A stretch of 64,000 nt of DNA from positions 99,917,126 to 99,981,125 of the forward strand of contig OW240913.1 of assembly GCA_933207985.1 (NCBI GenBank). Reading direction: 5' to 3'. Of the stretch, positions 36,715 to 47,230 are shown one piece after another; positions within the stretch are counted from its first letter, which is position 1, and every line of letters starts with the position of its first letter. This stretch comes from Pelobates cultripes. Taxonomy: Eukaryota > Chordata > Amphibia > Anura > Pelobatidae. The notes beneath the pieces are model-generated. The model searched no databases and had not been told where the DNA came from. It was given only the letters and a program-made list of their open reading frames with translations. Made by a program: the position numbers and the translations under genes.

Positions 36715-37405
36715 TAATTATGAATGCTGCCACCAGACTGATTTTCCTCTCTAGTTGGTCCTCTCACACCTCAGCCCTCTGTCAGTGCTTACATTGGCTT
36801 CCTGTATCCTATAGGAGTCAATTCAAAGTGCTAACCCATACCTATAAAGCATTGGCCATTTTAGCCCCTCTTATATCTCTTCACAGATCCAGAGGTATGA
36901 CCCTTCTCAGTCTCTCCGCTCTGCCTGTGACCTTCTCCTGTCTGCTGCTCGCACCCGTATGGCTAACTCACGCTTACAGGACTTCTCGGGGGCGGCTCCC
37001 TTCCTATGGAATAGCCTGCCTACTGCCATCAGACTTTCCCCTAGTCTTCAGTCATTTAGGAAGTGCCTTAAAACCCATCTCTTTAGGAAAGCTTATGGCT
37101 TCCCAGAGTAACCTCTACCTCACATACCTGTCTCTTGCTCTCTCCTAAAAGGCAGCACTTTACTCTCTCCTCCAGCTCTGCTTTACTCCCACCTTATTTA
37201 ATTGCTATTTCCTGTCCTAATGTGTTTTATACCCCACCTCCTATAGACTGTAAGCTCATTTGAGCAGGGTCCACTTCAACCTATTGTTCCTGTAAGTTTT
37301 CTTGTAATTGTCCTATTTATAGTTAAATCCCAGCTCTCATAATATTGTAAAGCGGTATGGAATATGTTGGCGCTATATAAATGGCAATAATAATAATAAT
37401 ATTAA
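36715..37405 (+). mobile_element. L2-like LINE, 3' end (end of ORF2 plus 3' UTR)
   Basis: Starts within the last part of the RT protein (NAATRLIFLSS, LHWLPVSYRSQFKVLTHTYK). After a frameshift it continues to the conserved end (SGAAPFLWNSLPTAIRLS, FRKCLKTHLFRKAYG) and a TAA near 37111. The 3' UTR closes with TTGGCGCTATATAAAT and an (ATA)n tail. Same family as 42985-44560 and 63307-64000. Confidence 0.85.
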
Positions 37406-39360
37406 GAGTTTCTCAATTCTCTGTGCAAGTATCTAATTGTTGGGTGAGAGTTTTTCATGGCTGATTGGGATCTTGTGGATGTACTGATTGCCAATTGCTC
37501 ATGTGCCCTGTTGCTTGGAGCCAGGATGTGATGTCACCTCCGATCCGGCATCAGTTCAGTGCTTCAGGGAGTTCGGCAGCAATTAGTTCAGATCAATCCT
37601 AGAAGCTCAATAGTGACCTCCAGAGATGAGGTTCCACAAAAGCTTAATTTCAAGGTAAAAAAAGGTCAGGCTGAATGGATATCACTGTGAATGGAAAAAA
37701 AATAAAAATGGGAAAAAATGAAGGTTCAAATACAAGGAAACTGAAAAAAGGGAAAAAGTGATAACAAAACCATTTATAAAATAAGAGTAACCCATTTATA
37801 AAACATAACTTTTATTAATTTAGTTATGTAAAAAAGGTGAACGTATAAATACAAAAAAGTCCCTGTGTTACAGAGACTAAAAAATATAGTAGTCATAAAA
37901 AATAAACCATAACTAGAAATGAGATTAAATTTGACATATGCAGTGAATCCAAAGAAAGACCCCCCTGGACTGACAAGGAAGGGGGGACATGACTGATGCT
38001 AGGCTAAGGAGTCTTGACTGAGGCTAAGCAGAGGGGTGGGGTAGATAAAGATACAAAGTGGCAAAATGGAAGGACGTTTAAAAGGACAGTGAGGGGAGGG
38101 GACTTACCAGTCAGTATTAGAAAGTGCAGGGATCCTGACTTTCCCTCCCTCCCTCCCTAGGACTTTCTGTTACACATGGAATTGTTGGTCTGTTTCTGGT
38201 GCTTGTTGTTGGTTTCTGTTTCTTGTTTTGTCACAGCATGCGGGAGTCCTGGCCAGCGCAGGCAGAAGTGAAGAAGTTGCCGAGGAGACTTGGGGAGTCG
38301 CAGCCTGCTGTGAGCTGATGGCAGAGGCTGGCTGCTCTGGACTCATGGTTTGATGGGATAGACCTGTCTGTTGGTGAATCACCCCAACAGCTGACAGTAT
38401 GGACTTGCTTGCATGTATAATTACTAAAGCTGTGGCCGTTGCCCTTACCCAATTTAACATGGTCTCTCTTGTGTGTCATTTGGGGGCAACGGGTTGGGGG
38501 GCATTCCATGTAGTCAGCAGTCATGAATAAGGATCTGCCTCTCCATCCAGCCTGTGTAGTTTCAGGAGCTATGTAGGATGAATATCTGGAAAAAACCTTC
38601 ATCAGGGTCAAGAATGTGTTCCTTGCAGCCTGTTGTGTAAGCGTCCTAAAAAAATTGTGGTGTGTCCCAGCTGGTTCAATTGTGGTGTGTCCCAGATGGT
38701 TCAGTTCACATTTGCAATCGATCAGAGTCGGAGTAGGAACAGCCTTCCACAGGTATCTGTTTGAATTACACACACCATTTCATTTGTCACCATATTAAAT
38801 AGCAAAAAGATTTTAACCCAGCTCTCTAGGAACCTCCAGGGCTCAATTAAAGTTATCAGTAATATATCAGTGCATTAACAATAAGACCAGAAAGAGAGGG
38901 AAGATGAAAAGTCTTCTATGGATAATGTTGTATCCAAGTAGCACCACAACAATAACTACAAATCTATTTATAATGCTTACATATTTGGCATTTGCTTCTT
39001 TTGATTATTTAGACCACTTTGTGCCAACCAAGCCTTTGCTCAGCTATTTGGCACTCAGAGAGCTAAACCTCTTTGGAACAATACTGAAAACTGTCAACTG
39101 TCTAGTGAAACAGTCAATTAAAAAAAACAAAAAACAAAAAAACAAAAAGCATTCTTGTAGTTCAGCAGAATGGATAGATTATGATTTGTTTAATTTGTAT
39201 ACTTATTTTGCATTAATAAAGTGCTACCAATATTAGACTGAAGGGGCCATAGGAAGGATTCTCTGCTCCTTTCGTAGCAGGATGTCTAATTATACACCCT
39301 TTTGTCTGTAACCCTACCTGAGACCGAGAACGGTTAAATAAATAAAAATATATAAATAAA
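37406..39360. other. Non-coding stretch
   Basis: Contains a 180-codon open frame on the minus strand (38231-38773), a 96-codon one overlapping it, and a 110-codon one on the plus strand (38904-39236). None shows a recognisable domain or expected splice context. A polypyrimidine run CCCTCCCTCCCTAG near 38145-38160 looks like a splice acceptor but precedes nothing coding-like. Confidence 0.4.
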
Positions 39361-39561
39361 TTGTTTCAGCAGATGCCTCTTCCTCTTGGAGATTTGCAGA
39401 CTTTATTGCATTATTAAAGAATTTCTTGTTGCTATGGAAATACTTTTGCTTCACGCGGAATCCTTCGTGAAGGTAGAGGGCATTCACAAGATTAAATGTA
39501 AATTCTTTATTTTCCTCCGAGTTGACAGCAAGAAGCGGCTGTAGCCCAGGAAACTCTTCAC
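39361..39561 (-). pseudogene. SERPINI2: Serpin exon 2, SERPINI2-like, 3' end corrupted
   Basis: On the minus strand, after the acceptor TTTTCTCTAG (39562 upward), a phase-1 exon encodes a clade I serpin segment: EEFPGLQPLL, then EFTFNLVNALYLHEGF, VKQKYFHSNKKFF and ending near SAETI. In the family this covers the region from helix D to the start of helix F and closely follows human pancpin (GEEF..., EFTFNLANALYLQEGF). The expected continuation (NKWVxxKTxG) is missing. After ACAAT the sequence becomes T/A-rich low complexity, open for a few codons to CTCAG|GTAGGG at 39318. Its 5' phase fits the donor of the exon at 51399-51692. No later serpin exon was found downstream. SERPINI1 is a less likely identity. 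Confidence 0.75.
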
Positions 39562-40250
39562 CTAGAGAAAATGATTTGTGTTTTAGTGGCTTTTAATGAT
39601 CGGAATAAACATAACGAAGGTGTAGAACGCAATTTTCCAGTATAACACGAGGAAGAGGATTTGATTTCAGTTGCTCACCTTGACATGACACATTTTAAGC
39701 AAGATTTATCCATATTTTGTTCCAGTCATACTTTATAATGTGGAGAAAATGCAAACAGATATTTCTTTGTTTAGGGATAATTGTTTCGGTAAGAAATATG
39801 TTGTTGCGAAATAATGCTCACTCTGGAAAAGAAATGAAAGCATTTTGTTCTCTACAAGAGAAACAGAAACATCATTCTGGAGAGTTTTCTTTTATATGAT
39901 GAGTTGCTGTAATTCCGAGTCCTAGTTTTCTATACGTAGGCAAATATCACTTACAGGTACACTGCAGAAGTACATTTTTATGACCACTAATATTATTTAT
40001 TACCCAGTTTTACATGTATGCTAATGGATAAACTATTTGGAGACCCTTTAAAATCTGGAGAGAGTTGGAATTTCTGTAAAGTTTTATTCAAGGCTGGACA
40101 ATGAAAAACACAATATAGATCATCTGTAAAGTTAGAAAAGTTTTCAAAATTGATCCATCCCTCTTTCACATAAAAGACAATGGTTTCATTTGACAATCCT
40201 GGACTGTGATTCATAGTAAATTTATATCTTTGTTATGGAAAAAATTTACT
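39562..40250. other. Intron of the serpin gene, 3' part
   Basis: Lies between the two serpin exons, whose intron (39562-51398) is about 11.8 kb and holds most of the transposons of the right-centre of the window. A 73-codon open frame on the minus strand at 39993-40214 is not serpin-like. Confidence 0.5.
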
Positions 40251-40581
40251 TTAAAGGGTCACTCCAGACACCAAAACAACTTAATCTAAATTAGGTTTTT
40301 ATGGTGCCAGAAGGCCCCTGGAGGAATTTTACCTCAAGGGATTTAACCATTCTCGAACTACCTCCAGTACCAGCCTCCACTCAGGAAGTGCGGAGTGTCA
40401 CCAGGCAGGGACACCACTGATTGGTTGACTCCCCATTCATTAAGCTGTTTCTTTGTAAGCCAGTTTAGTAAATGAAGAGTCACTCCCCCCCCGCCCCCCA
40501 ATTACACCCAACCCCCAATCACACTTTTCACCCCAATGGGGGAACTATAGTAGAGAGATTCAAAACATACTTACACGGCCA
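40247..40581. mobile_element. T2-like left end next to the DD37E transposon
   Basis: Starts TTAAAGGGTCACTCCAGACACC-like at about 40251 and continues as typical T2-type interior. No right TTAA end is seen before the DD37E element at 40584, which may have been inserted into it or into an adjoining CA-repeat. Confidence 0.4.
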
Positions 40582-40583
40582 TA

Positions 40584-40785
40584 CAGGGAGTGCAGAATTA
40601 TTAGGCAAATTAGTATTTTGACCACATCATCCTCTTTATGCATGTTATCTTACTCCAAGCTGTATAGGCTCGAAAGCCTACTACCAATTAAGCATATTAG
40701 GTGATGTGCATCTCTGTAATGAGAAGGGGTGTGGTCTAATGACATCAACACCCTATATCAGGTGTGCATAATTATTAGGCAACTT
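40584..40785. repeat. Left IR/DR arm of the DD37E element
   Basis: The outer copy TGCAGAATTATTAGGCAA lies at 40591-40608 and the inner copy GTGCATAATTATTAGGCAAC at 40764-40783, in the same orientation. They are the likely transposase-binding sites, as in the IR/DR layout of Sleeping Beauty. Confidence 0.8.
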
Positions 40786-40801
40786 CCTTTCCTTTGGCAA
40801 A

Positions 40802-41818
40802 ATGGGTCAAAAGAAGGACTTGACAGGCTCAGAAAAGTCAAAAATAGTGAGATATCTTGCAGAGGGATGCAGCACTCTTAAAATTGCAAAGCTTCTGAAG
40901 CGTGATCATCGAACAATCAAGCGTTTCATTCAAAATAGTCAACAGGGTCGCAAGAAGCGTGTGGAAAAACCAAGGCGCAAAATAACTGCCCATGAACTGA
41001 GAAAAGTCAAGCGTGCTGCTGCCACGATGCCACTTGCCACCAGTTTGGCCATATTTCAGAGCTGCAACATCACTGGAGTGCCCAAAAGCACAAGGTGTGC
41101 AATACTCAGAGACATGGCCAAGGTAAGAAAGGCTGAAAGACGACCACCACTGAACAAGACACACAAGCTGAAACGTCAAGACTGGGCCAAGAAATATCTC
41201 AAGACTGATTTTTCTAAGGTTTTATGGACTGATGAAATGAGAGTGAGTCTTGATGGGCCAGATGGATGGGCCCGTGGCTGGATTGGTAAAGGGCAGAGAG
41301 CTCCAGTCCGACTCAGACACCAGCAAGGTGGAGGTGGAGTACTGGTTTGGGCTGGTATCATCAAAGATGAGCTTGTGGGGCCTTTTCGGGTTGAGGATGG
41401 AGTCAAGCTCAACTCCCAGTCCTACTGCCAGTTCCTGGAAGACACCTTCTTCAAGCAGTGGTACAGGAAGAAGTCTGCATCCTTCAAGAAAAACATGATT
41501 TTCATGCAGGACAATGCTCCATCACACGCGTCCAAGTACTCCACAGCGTGGCTGGCAAGAAAGGGTATAAAAGAAGAAAATCTAATGACATGGCCTCCTT
41601 GTTCACCTGATCTGAACCCCATTGAGAACCTGTGGTCCATCATCAAATGTGAGATTTACAAGGAGGGAAAACAGTACACCTCTCTGAACAGTGTCTGGGA
41701 GGCTGTGGTTGCTGCTGCACGCAATGTTGATGGTGAACAGATCAAAACACTGACAGAATCCATGGATGGCAGGCTTTTGAGTGTCCTTGCAAAGAAAGGT
41801 GGCTATATTGGTCACTGA
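40802..41818 (+). CDS. Transposase, Tc1/mariner superfamily, DD37E type
   Basis: 338 codons without stop or frameshift, the usual size for Tc1 transposases (about 340). The start ATG at 40802 lies 17 nt after the left arm. Residues 1-45 and about 60-115 form the paired-like pair of helix-turn-helix motifs that bind the element ends (EGCSTLKIAKLLKRDHRTIK; PKSTRCAILRDM). The basic run GRKKRVEKPRRK at 49-60 could serve as AT-hook or nuclear signal. The RNase H-like catalytic core has Asp144 (LWTDEMRVSL), Asp237 (FMQDNAPSHASKY) and Glu275 (SPDLNPIENLW), with 37 residues between the last two. A Gly-rich GGGGVLVWAGI lies at 177-186. It would cut and rejoin the element at TA sites in the nucleus. 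All catalytic residues are present, so activity is plausible though unproven. Confidence 0.95.
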   Translation: MGQKKDLTGSEKSKIVRYLAEGCSTLKIAKLLKRDHRTIKRFIQNSQQGRKKRVEKPRRKITAHELRKVKRAAATMPLATSLAIFQSCNITGVPKSTRCAILRDMAKVRKAERRPPLNKTHKLKRQDWAKKYLKTDFSKVLWTDEMRVSLDGPDGWARGWIGKGQRAPVRLRHQQGGGGVLVWAGIIKDELVGPFRVEDGVKLNSQSYCQFLEDTFFKQWYRKKSASFKKNMIFMQDNAPSHASKYSTAWLARKGIKEENLMTWPPCSPDLNPIENLWSIIKCEIYKEGKQYTSLNSVWEAVVAAARNVDGEQIKTLTESMDGRLLSVLAKKGGYIGH

Positions 41819-41934
41819 TTTGTTTTTGTTTTGTTTTTGAATGTCAGAAATGTATATTTGTGAATGTTGAGATGTTATATTGGTTTCACTGGTAATAATA
41901 AATAATTGAAATGGGTATATATTTGTTTTTTGTT

Positions 41935-42146
41935 AAGTTGCCTAATAATTATGCACAGTAATAGTCACCTGCACACACAGATATCCCCCTAACATAGCTA
42001 TAACTAAAAACAAACTAAAAACTACTTCCAAAAATATTCAGCTTTGATATTAATGAGTTTTTTGGGTTCATTGAGAACATGGTTGTTGTTCAATAATAAA
42101 ATGAATCCTCAAAAATACAACTTGCCTAATAATTCTGCACTCCCTG
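41935..42146. repeat. Right IR/DR arm of the DD37E element
   Basis: The inner copy AAGTTGCCTAATAATTATGC begins at 41935 and the outer copy TTGCCTAATAATTCTGCA lies at 42122-42139, both inverted relative to the left arm. Beyond the first ~27 bp the two outer ends diverge in sequence and spacing. Confidence 0.8.
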
Positions 42147-42149
42147 TAT

Positions 42150-42425
42150 ACACTGACAGACATACTGACACATACACACACAGAGACATACTGACACAAG
42201 CAGATATACTGACACACACATACACTGGCAGACATACCGACACACACACAGACACATGCACTGACAGATATACTGACACACACATACACTGGCAGACATA
42301 CCGACACACACACATACAGACACACACACACAGACACATGTACTGACAGATATACTGACACACACACAGACATATACTAACAGATATACTGAAACACACA
42401 GACAGACAGACATACTGACACACGC
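42150..42425. repeat. CA-rich minisatellite
   Basis: Irregular units of ACACTGGCAGACATACCGAC and ACACTGACAGATATACTGAC with (CA)n. Open frames on the minus strand are Cys/Val-rich artefacts. It resembles the repeat inside the hAT element at 4532-6462. Confidence 0.85.
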
Positions 42426-42436
42426 TGCTCTAGGTC

Positions 42437-42501
42437 CCCCCCCCAGGAGCAGCTGGGCCCGGGGTAGCTGCCCCGTTTTCCCTGCGTTAAAGACGGCCCT
42501 G
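42437..42501. mobile_element. Solo right end of a hAT-like element
   Basis: Ends in GTTAAAGACGGCCCTG, matching the GGCCCTG termini of the elements at 4532-6462 and 57207-57536. The following 8 bp would be ATGATACA. The left end and other duplication were not found; the CA-rich repeat to its left could belong to it, as in the 4532 element. Confidence 0.4.
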
Positions 42502-42592
42502 ATGATACAAAACCAAACATTGGCCAGCTTCCCTCAAAAAGGATGATAATCTTTGAATAACATATACAAATATATGCTTTATTTCTTCATTT

Positions 42593-42735
42593 AAAATGTG
42601 TCATAATCCAACAGGGAGCCGCTGGGTGAGGCACAAAACATATAAGCACCTTGTCCAGTGTCTAAGAGGTAGGCACAAAAGATGTCATTACCTTGCTCAG
42701 TGCCGCTTTCATTGGATTATGACACGTTTTAAATT
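42593..42735. mobile_element. Short MITE with terminal inverted repeats
   Basis: TAAAATGTGTCATAATCCAA at the left and TTGGATTATGACACGTTTTA at the right. The interior holds two direct half-units (GCACAAAACATATAAGCACC and GCACAAAAGATGTCATTACC). Non-coding. Confidence 0.65.
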
Positions 42736-42984
42736 AAGATATAAAGCATTTCGTTTTTTTAAATTATATATGCTGATTAAGACATCTTCTTTTTGAGAGA
42801 TAGTAAACGCTGTTTGATTTTGTCTGTGAATGTTTGGAGACGTGCACTTTCTATCAGCCAGCACGCTGGTACCTGTGAGGATAAGCTAGTCCTGAGTTTA
42901 TTTACCATGTTAGCCTCCAACAACAATTGTTTTACTTTGGATTTTATTGGCCCTTCATGATAAATGCTACTCCAAATGTGGAGA
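42736..42984. other. Short non-coding spacer
   Basis: Nothing recognised between the MITE and the 3' end of the L2-like LINE. Confidence 0.4.
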
Positions 42985-44560
42985 TTATTATTATCATCAC
43001 ATTTATATAGCGCCAACAAGTTCTGTAGCGCTTAACAATAGGTGGACTAACAAACATGTAATTGTAACCAGACAAGTTTGATACACAGAAACAGAGGGGT
43101 TGAGGGCCCTGCTCAATGAGCTTACATGCTAGAGGGAGTGGGGTATAATGACACAAAAGGTAAGGGAAGTATTAGAGAAGTAGATTGGTAGAATAGTATT
43201 CAATGAAGATTTTGTGTGGGATTTTTTTTGAGCCATTAACAGTTTAATTTTAAATGATTTTTTGAAGGAGTGGAGACTAACGGAAAAGGGAAGGGAGTTC
43301 CACAGGAATGGTGCAGCCCTAGTGACGTCTTAGATATGATCATCAGAGGTAGAAGTATAAACAGAGGATAAATGAAGGTCTTCGGCTGAGGGTAGGGGCC
43401 TAGACTGGACATACTTGTGTATTAAGGAGGATAGATAGGTGGGCGTAGCATTATGTAGAGATTTGAAAGCAAGAACCAGAATTTTATATTGAGCCCTATA
43501 TCCAATGCAGGTACTGACAGAGGGGTGAGGTGTGGGAGGACAGAAAAATGAGCCTCGCCGCTGCATTAATTATAGACTGCAATGGGGCAAGTTGGGAGCA
43601 CGTAAGACCAGTGAGAAGTGGATTGCAGTAGTCAAGGCAAGAGAGGACAGTGGCATGTACCAGCACCTTAGCCGCATCTGGCGTTAAGTAGGGGCAGATG
43701 CACGCAATGTTTTTGAGATGGAAGCGGCAGCATTTGGCGATAGACTGGGCATGAGGGGTGAAGGAGAGGTCAGAGTAAAAAAGAACACCTAGGCAATGAG
43801 CCTGCATGGTGGAGCTGATGGTAGCACCATTAACATGGAGGGATACAGAAATGGGAGTAGCAACACTTGAGAAAGGAAAGACCAGAAGTTCTGTTTTGGA
43901 CAAGCTGAGCTCAAGGAAGTGGGCAGCGATCCAGTTAGAAATAGCAGAGAGGCAGTTAGAGACACTAGTCAAGAGGGGCAGGGAGAGCTCAGGAGAGGAT
44001 AGATAGATATGTGTGTCATCTGCATAGAAGTGATATTGGAATGTGTTTAAGTGTAGGAGGTGCCATGATATCTAGTTGAGAGGAGAGGGTGGAATTCTAG
44101 AAGGAGATTGCAGAGCTAAGGCAGGTGAGGTTTGAAATAGGTGAAAGGAGAGTTTGGAGGTTAATGGAGAAGTTCTCTAGGTCAAGACATTGGAGTTTTC
44201 TGTGATATTAATGTGCAGAAGATGGTGTCAGTTGGGTCCTGGATGTGCTGATGACAACAGTGAGCAGATGGTGGTAAGATAGAGGAAAAGGAATATTGGA
44301 GAGATTAGAGGCGGTACAGAGGTTGGTGAAGGCAAGATCAAGAGTGTTTCCCGCTGTATGGGTTGCTGAATTAGACCATTGCGTGAGGCCAAAGGAGGAG
44401 GTTACAGAGAGCAGATGAGAGGCATCAGTGCAGTTGGGGAGGATTGCTAGAGGAGAGGAAGTGAGGTAGCCAGGAAGAAAAGTGCTCAATAAATATGGCC
44501 CACAAGACAGATTGTAATCTGCTCTCATTGGGCTTACTGCTACTGAAAATGTTACCAGTA
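42985..44560 (-). mobile_element. L2-like LINE, internally deleted, reversed
   Basis: Reading the minus strand from 44560: the end of an APE-type endonuclease (FGLTQWSNSATHTAGNTLDL) followed by a degenerate linker to about 44060. Then comes the RT core directly at the FYADDTHIYL box (YADD at 44015-44026), so the N-terminal half of the RT is missing. After YADD, 43496-43972 stays open (SNWIAAHFLELSLSKTELL; VLSCLDYCNPLLTGL; INAARLIF-like end). The 3' end at about 42985-43025 has GGCGCTATATAAATGTGATG and a short ATA run. Same family as 36715-37405. Confidence 0.85.
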
Positions 44561-45014
44561 CATAAAATGTTTTTTGAAATGTAATCAGCATGCCAACTTC
44601 TACAGGAAATTTTGTAAGTGCCCAGGATACAATATAAATTAATTTTCAGTTTTGCCTGAATTTGAATATTCACAGAGTTATTCACAAAATATGAAGAACA
44701 GGTTATAGGACCTATCTGTGATAAAAAAAAAGGTGCTTACAAGCAAATAATGAATAATAGAAATATACAAATAATAAGCTGATACAACACTTTGGTTTGT
44801 TCTTTCCTCACACCACATCAGAAGACCTGATAACTAGACTCCACAGCAGTAAATTAGTGGAGCACTTGCTGGTTAGTATATATTATCACTACGCAATCAC
44901 TCACCCATTATATGCACAGGTACAATTGGCTCAGTCACTCAGGGAAGCTTTCTATTACCGTGGGTATTGGCCCCTTCTCTGTCTTGAGGACTGTGGTATT
45001 AAGCCAGCCTTATG

Positions 45015-45632
45015 CAACCAGGATATCCATTATCAGCACTCTTTTATCAGTACTCTTTGTAAATAGCATCTTTTCATTATCAGCACTCTTTTGTAAAATG
45101 CATCATTGCATTATCAGTACTCTTTTTGAAAAAATCATGATTGCATTAGCAGCACTCTACTTGTAAATTGTATCATTGCATTATCATTACTCTTGTTAAA
45201 TAGCATCTTTTCATTATTAGCACTCTTTTGGAAAATGCATCATTGCACTATCACCACTGTTTTTGTAAATTGCCTCATTGCATTATCAGCACTATTTGTA
45301 AAATGCACCATTTCATTATCAGCACTCTCTGTAAATTTCATCATTGCATTATCAGCACTCTTTTTGTAAAATGCATCATTGCATTATCAGTACTCTTTGT
45401 AAATAACATCTTTCATTATCAGCACTCTTTTTGTAAATTGCATAATTGCATTATCAGCTCTCTTTTTGTTAAAGAGAGCAATGCATTATCAGCACTCTTT
45501 TTGCACACTGCATCATTGCATTATCAGCACTCTTTTTGTAAAATGCATCATTGCATTATCAGTGCTCTTTTTGGTAAATTGCATCATTGCATTATCAGCA
45601 CTCTTTTTTTGTGAAATGCATCATTGCATGTT
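45015..45632. repeat. 35-bp minisatellite, copy 2
   Basis: About 17-18 units of the repeat described at 3375-3865, with variants such as CATCTTTTCATTATCAGC. Confidence 0.9.
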
Positions 45633-45934
45633 TAAACTTACCTAAATGCTCACCATACAAACCTCCTAAATGTGACCTATGTGTTATAAGGAAGCCTAAT
45701 GTAATTTAGTCTTTAATCTAAATTATTAATGTACTTACCATAGCTGGTAAAACATACCAAACAGCCATGCAGACAGAAGAACAGCTGCAGACCTGAATTT
45801 TAGCAGCAATGGGGATTTGACCAACTGACAGCGTAAACAGTTTCAACTATAGGCTTGCATCTGTACCCCATATGCCATTTCCGGACTTGGTGGAATACAT
45901 AAAAGAGACATAACCAGATGGTCACTTTATGGAA

Positions 45935-46585
45935 GTGCTGTTTCCTGGGTCTTCAGGGATAAGAGGCTGAACCCTGGTTTGGCCTCATGTATGCAGTGGC
46001 CCGATTTCATCCCCTGAGGGAGAGAGTCAGCTCAGACTCCCAGTCACTAAAGGGGGTACCCAGGCTGGCAACTCATACAAATGTGCTGTTGCTGGGTCTT
46101 CAGGGATAAGAGGCTGAACCCTGGCTGGCCCTCATGTATGCAGTGGACCGCTTTCATCCCCTGAGGGAGAGAGCTTGGTCAGACTCCCAGTCATTAAAGA
46201 GAATGCCCATTCTGGCAACTCATAGAGATATGCTGTTGCTGGGTTTTCAGGGCTTAGAGGCTGAACCTTGGCTGGGTCCCACATATGCAGTGGACCACTC
46301 TCATTACCTGAGGGAGAGAGTCAGGTCAGACTCCCAGTAACTAAAGGGGCTACCCATGCTGGCAACTAATATAATGTGCTGTTGCTGGGTCTTCAGGGAT
46401 AAGAGGCTGAGTCCTGGCAGGGCCTCATGCATGCAGTGTGCATCTTTCTTCCCCTGAGGGAGAGATTGTGTCTGACCTCATGTCACTAAAAAGGGCACCC
46501 ATGCTGGCAACTCATAGAGATGTGCTGTTGCTGGGTCTTCAGGGATTAGAGGCTGAGCCCTGGCAGGGCTACAAAAATATTGGCC
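45935..46585. repeat. ~147-bp tandem repeat, copy 2, uninterrupted
   Basis: The CTTCAGGGATAAGAGGCTGA landmark recurs near 45951, 46098, 46245, 46391 and 46537, a spacing of 146-147 bp. This intact array shows the pre-insertion sequence for the two elements that split copy 1. Confidence 0.85.
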
Positions 46586-46616
46586 TGGTGAGCATAAAAA
46601 AAATATAGGGCTGCTT

Positions 46617-46831
46617 TCTGTATGCTTTTTCCTTTTCTTTTTGAAAAAACGCCGGCAGATTGTAAGCATGCACAAGAATGTTTGCTGTACTGTATACATT
46701 TAACCCATCTTCCTATACCTCAATGACACACTGTTGATCACAATTTATATGGAACTGGGCTTCTGCGTAAGCCTCTTTATACTGTGCATTTGTTGCTCTC
46801 TATTGGAGCAAAAATAAATTTAAAAAAATAT
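46617..46831 (+). mobile_element. 215-bp retrocopy with poly(A) end and 14-bp TSD
   Basis: Flanked by ATATAGGGCTGCTT at 46603-46616 and 46832-46845; copy 1 has this sequence once, without the insert. The insert ends AATAAATTTAAAAAAATAT, a polyadenylation signal plus A-rich tail, so it is an RNA-derived insertion: a truncated LINE 3' end, SINE or processed transcript. No coding or tRNA-like sequence was recognised. Confidence 0.8.
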
Positions 46832-47187
46832 ATATAGGGCTGCTTAAGCAGACTCCTTCCGAACTGCTGTGAAGGACAAAAAAAAAGGATGCCTGATGGG
46901 AAGAGGGTGGATCTATTTTAGAGTTCTATTTCCTGGCCTTCCTGTTGTGAGGGGAGGAGCTAAGCCATGAGTAAATGCTGCCATATTTGATCAGGAAAAA
47001 TATATCGTGCAAAACTGTGGTTTAAAATGTGATGAGATGTGGACAGAATGGACTTATTAGTTGTTTTCTCTATTAGAAATTATAATATGCTTTTCCCCTA
47101 CAATTGGCACTATACTTGTGACTACATACTTATAGAAGAATGAGGAGAATTTATTAGAGTATTTATCTTTTATAAATTTGTACCAAG

Positions 47188-47192
<5 letters not shown>

Positions 47193-47229
<37 letters not shown>
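47193..47229. repeat. (AT)n microsatellite
   Basis: Counterpart of 9478-9534 in copy 1. Confidence 0.95.

Positions 47230-47230
<1 letters not shown>

Larger units (their letters stand above)
40584..42146 (+). mobile_element. Complete DD37E Tc1/mariner transposon, apparently intact
   Basis: Bounded by CAGGGAGTGCAGAATTATTA at the left and its complement at the right, with TA duplications at 40582-40583 and 42147-42148. Length 1563 bp. It contains one uninterrupted transposase gene and four copies of a TGCANAATTATTAGGCAA motif, two at each end. The spacing of 37 residues between the last two catalytic residues places it in a DD37E group; the vertebrate TRT family is the best candidate, from memory. 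Right of it lies a CA-rich repeat and left of it T2-like sequence. The intact ORF and retained ends suggest recent arrival. Confidence 0.9.

Noticed and set aside
38231..38773. 180-codon open frame on the minus strand near the serpin exon
   Set aside because: No recognisable domain, no similarity to serpin segments, and no acceptor or donor fitting the serpin phases.
38840..38900. Weak serpin-like LIVNALIYY on the minus strand, possible third serpin exon
   Set aside because: Only a few residues resemble the LVNAIYFKG motif, an extra residue is needed, and two stops follow at once; likely chance.
38904..39236. 110-codon open frame on the plus strand
   Set aside because: No known domain or conserved motif, opposite strand to the host genes, ends in A-rich low complexity.
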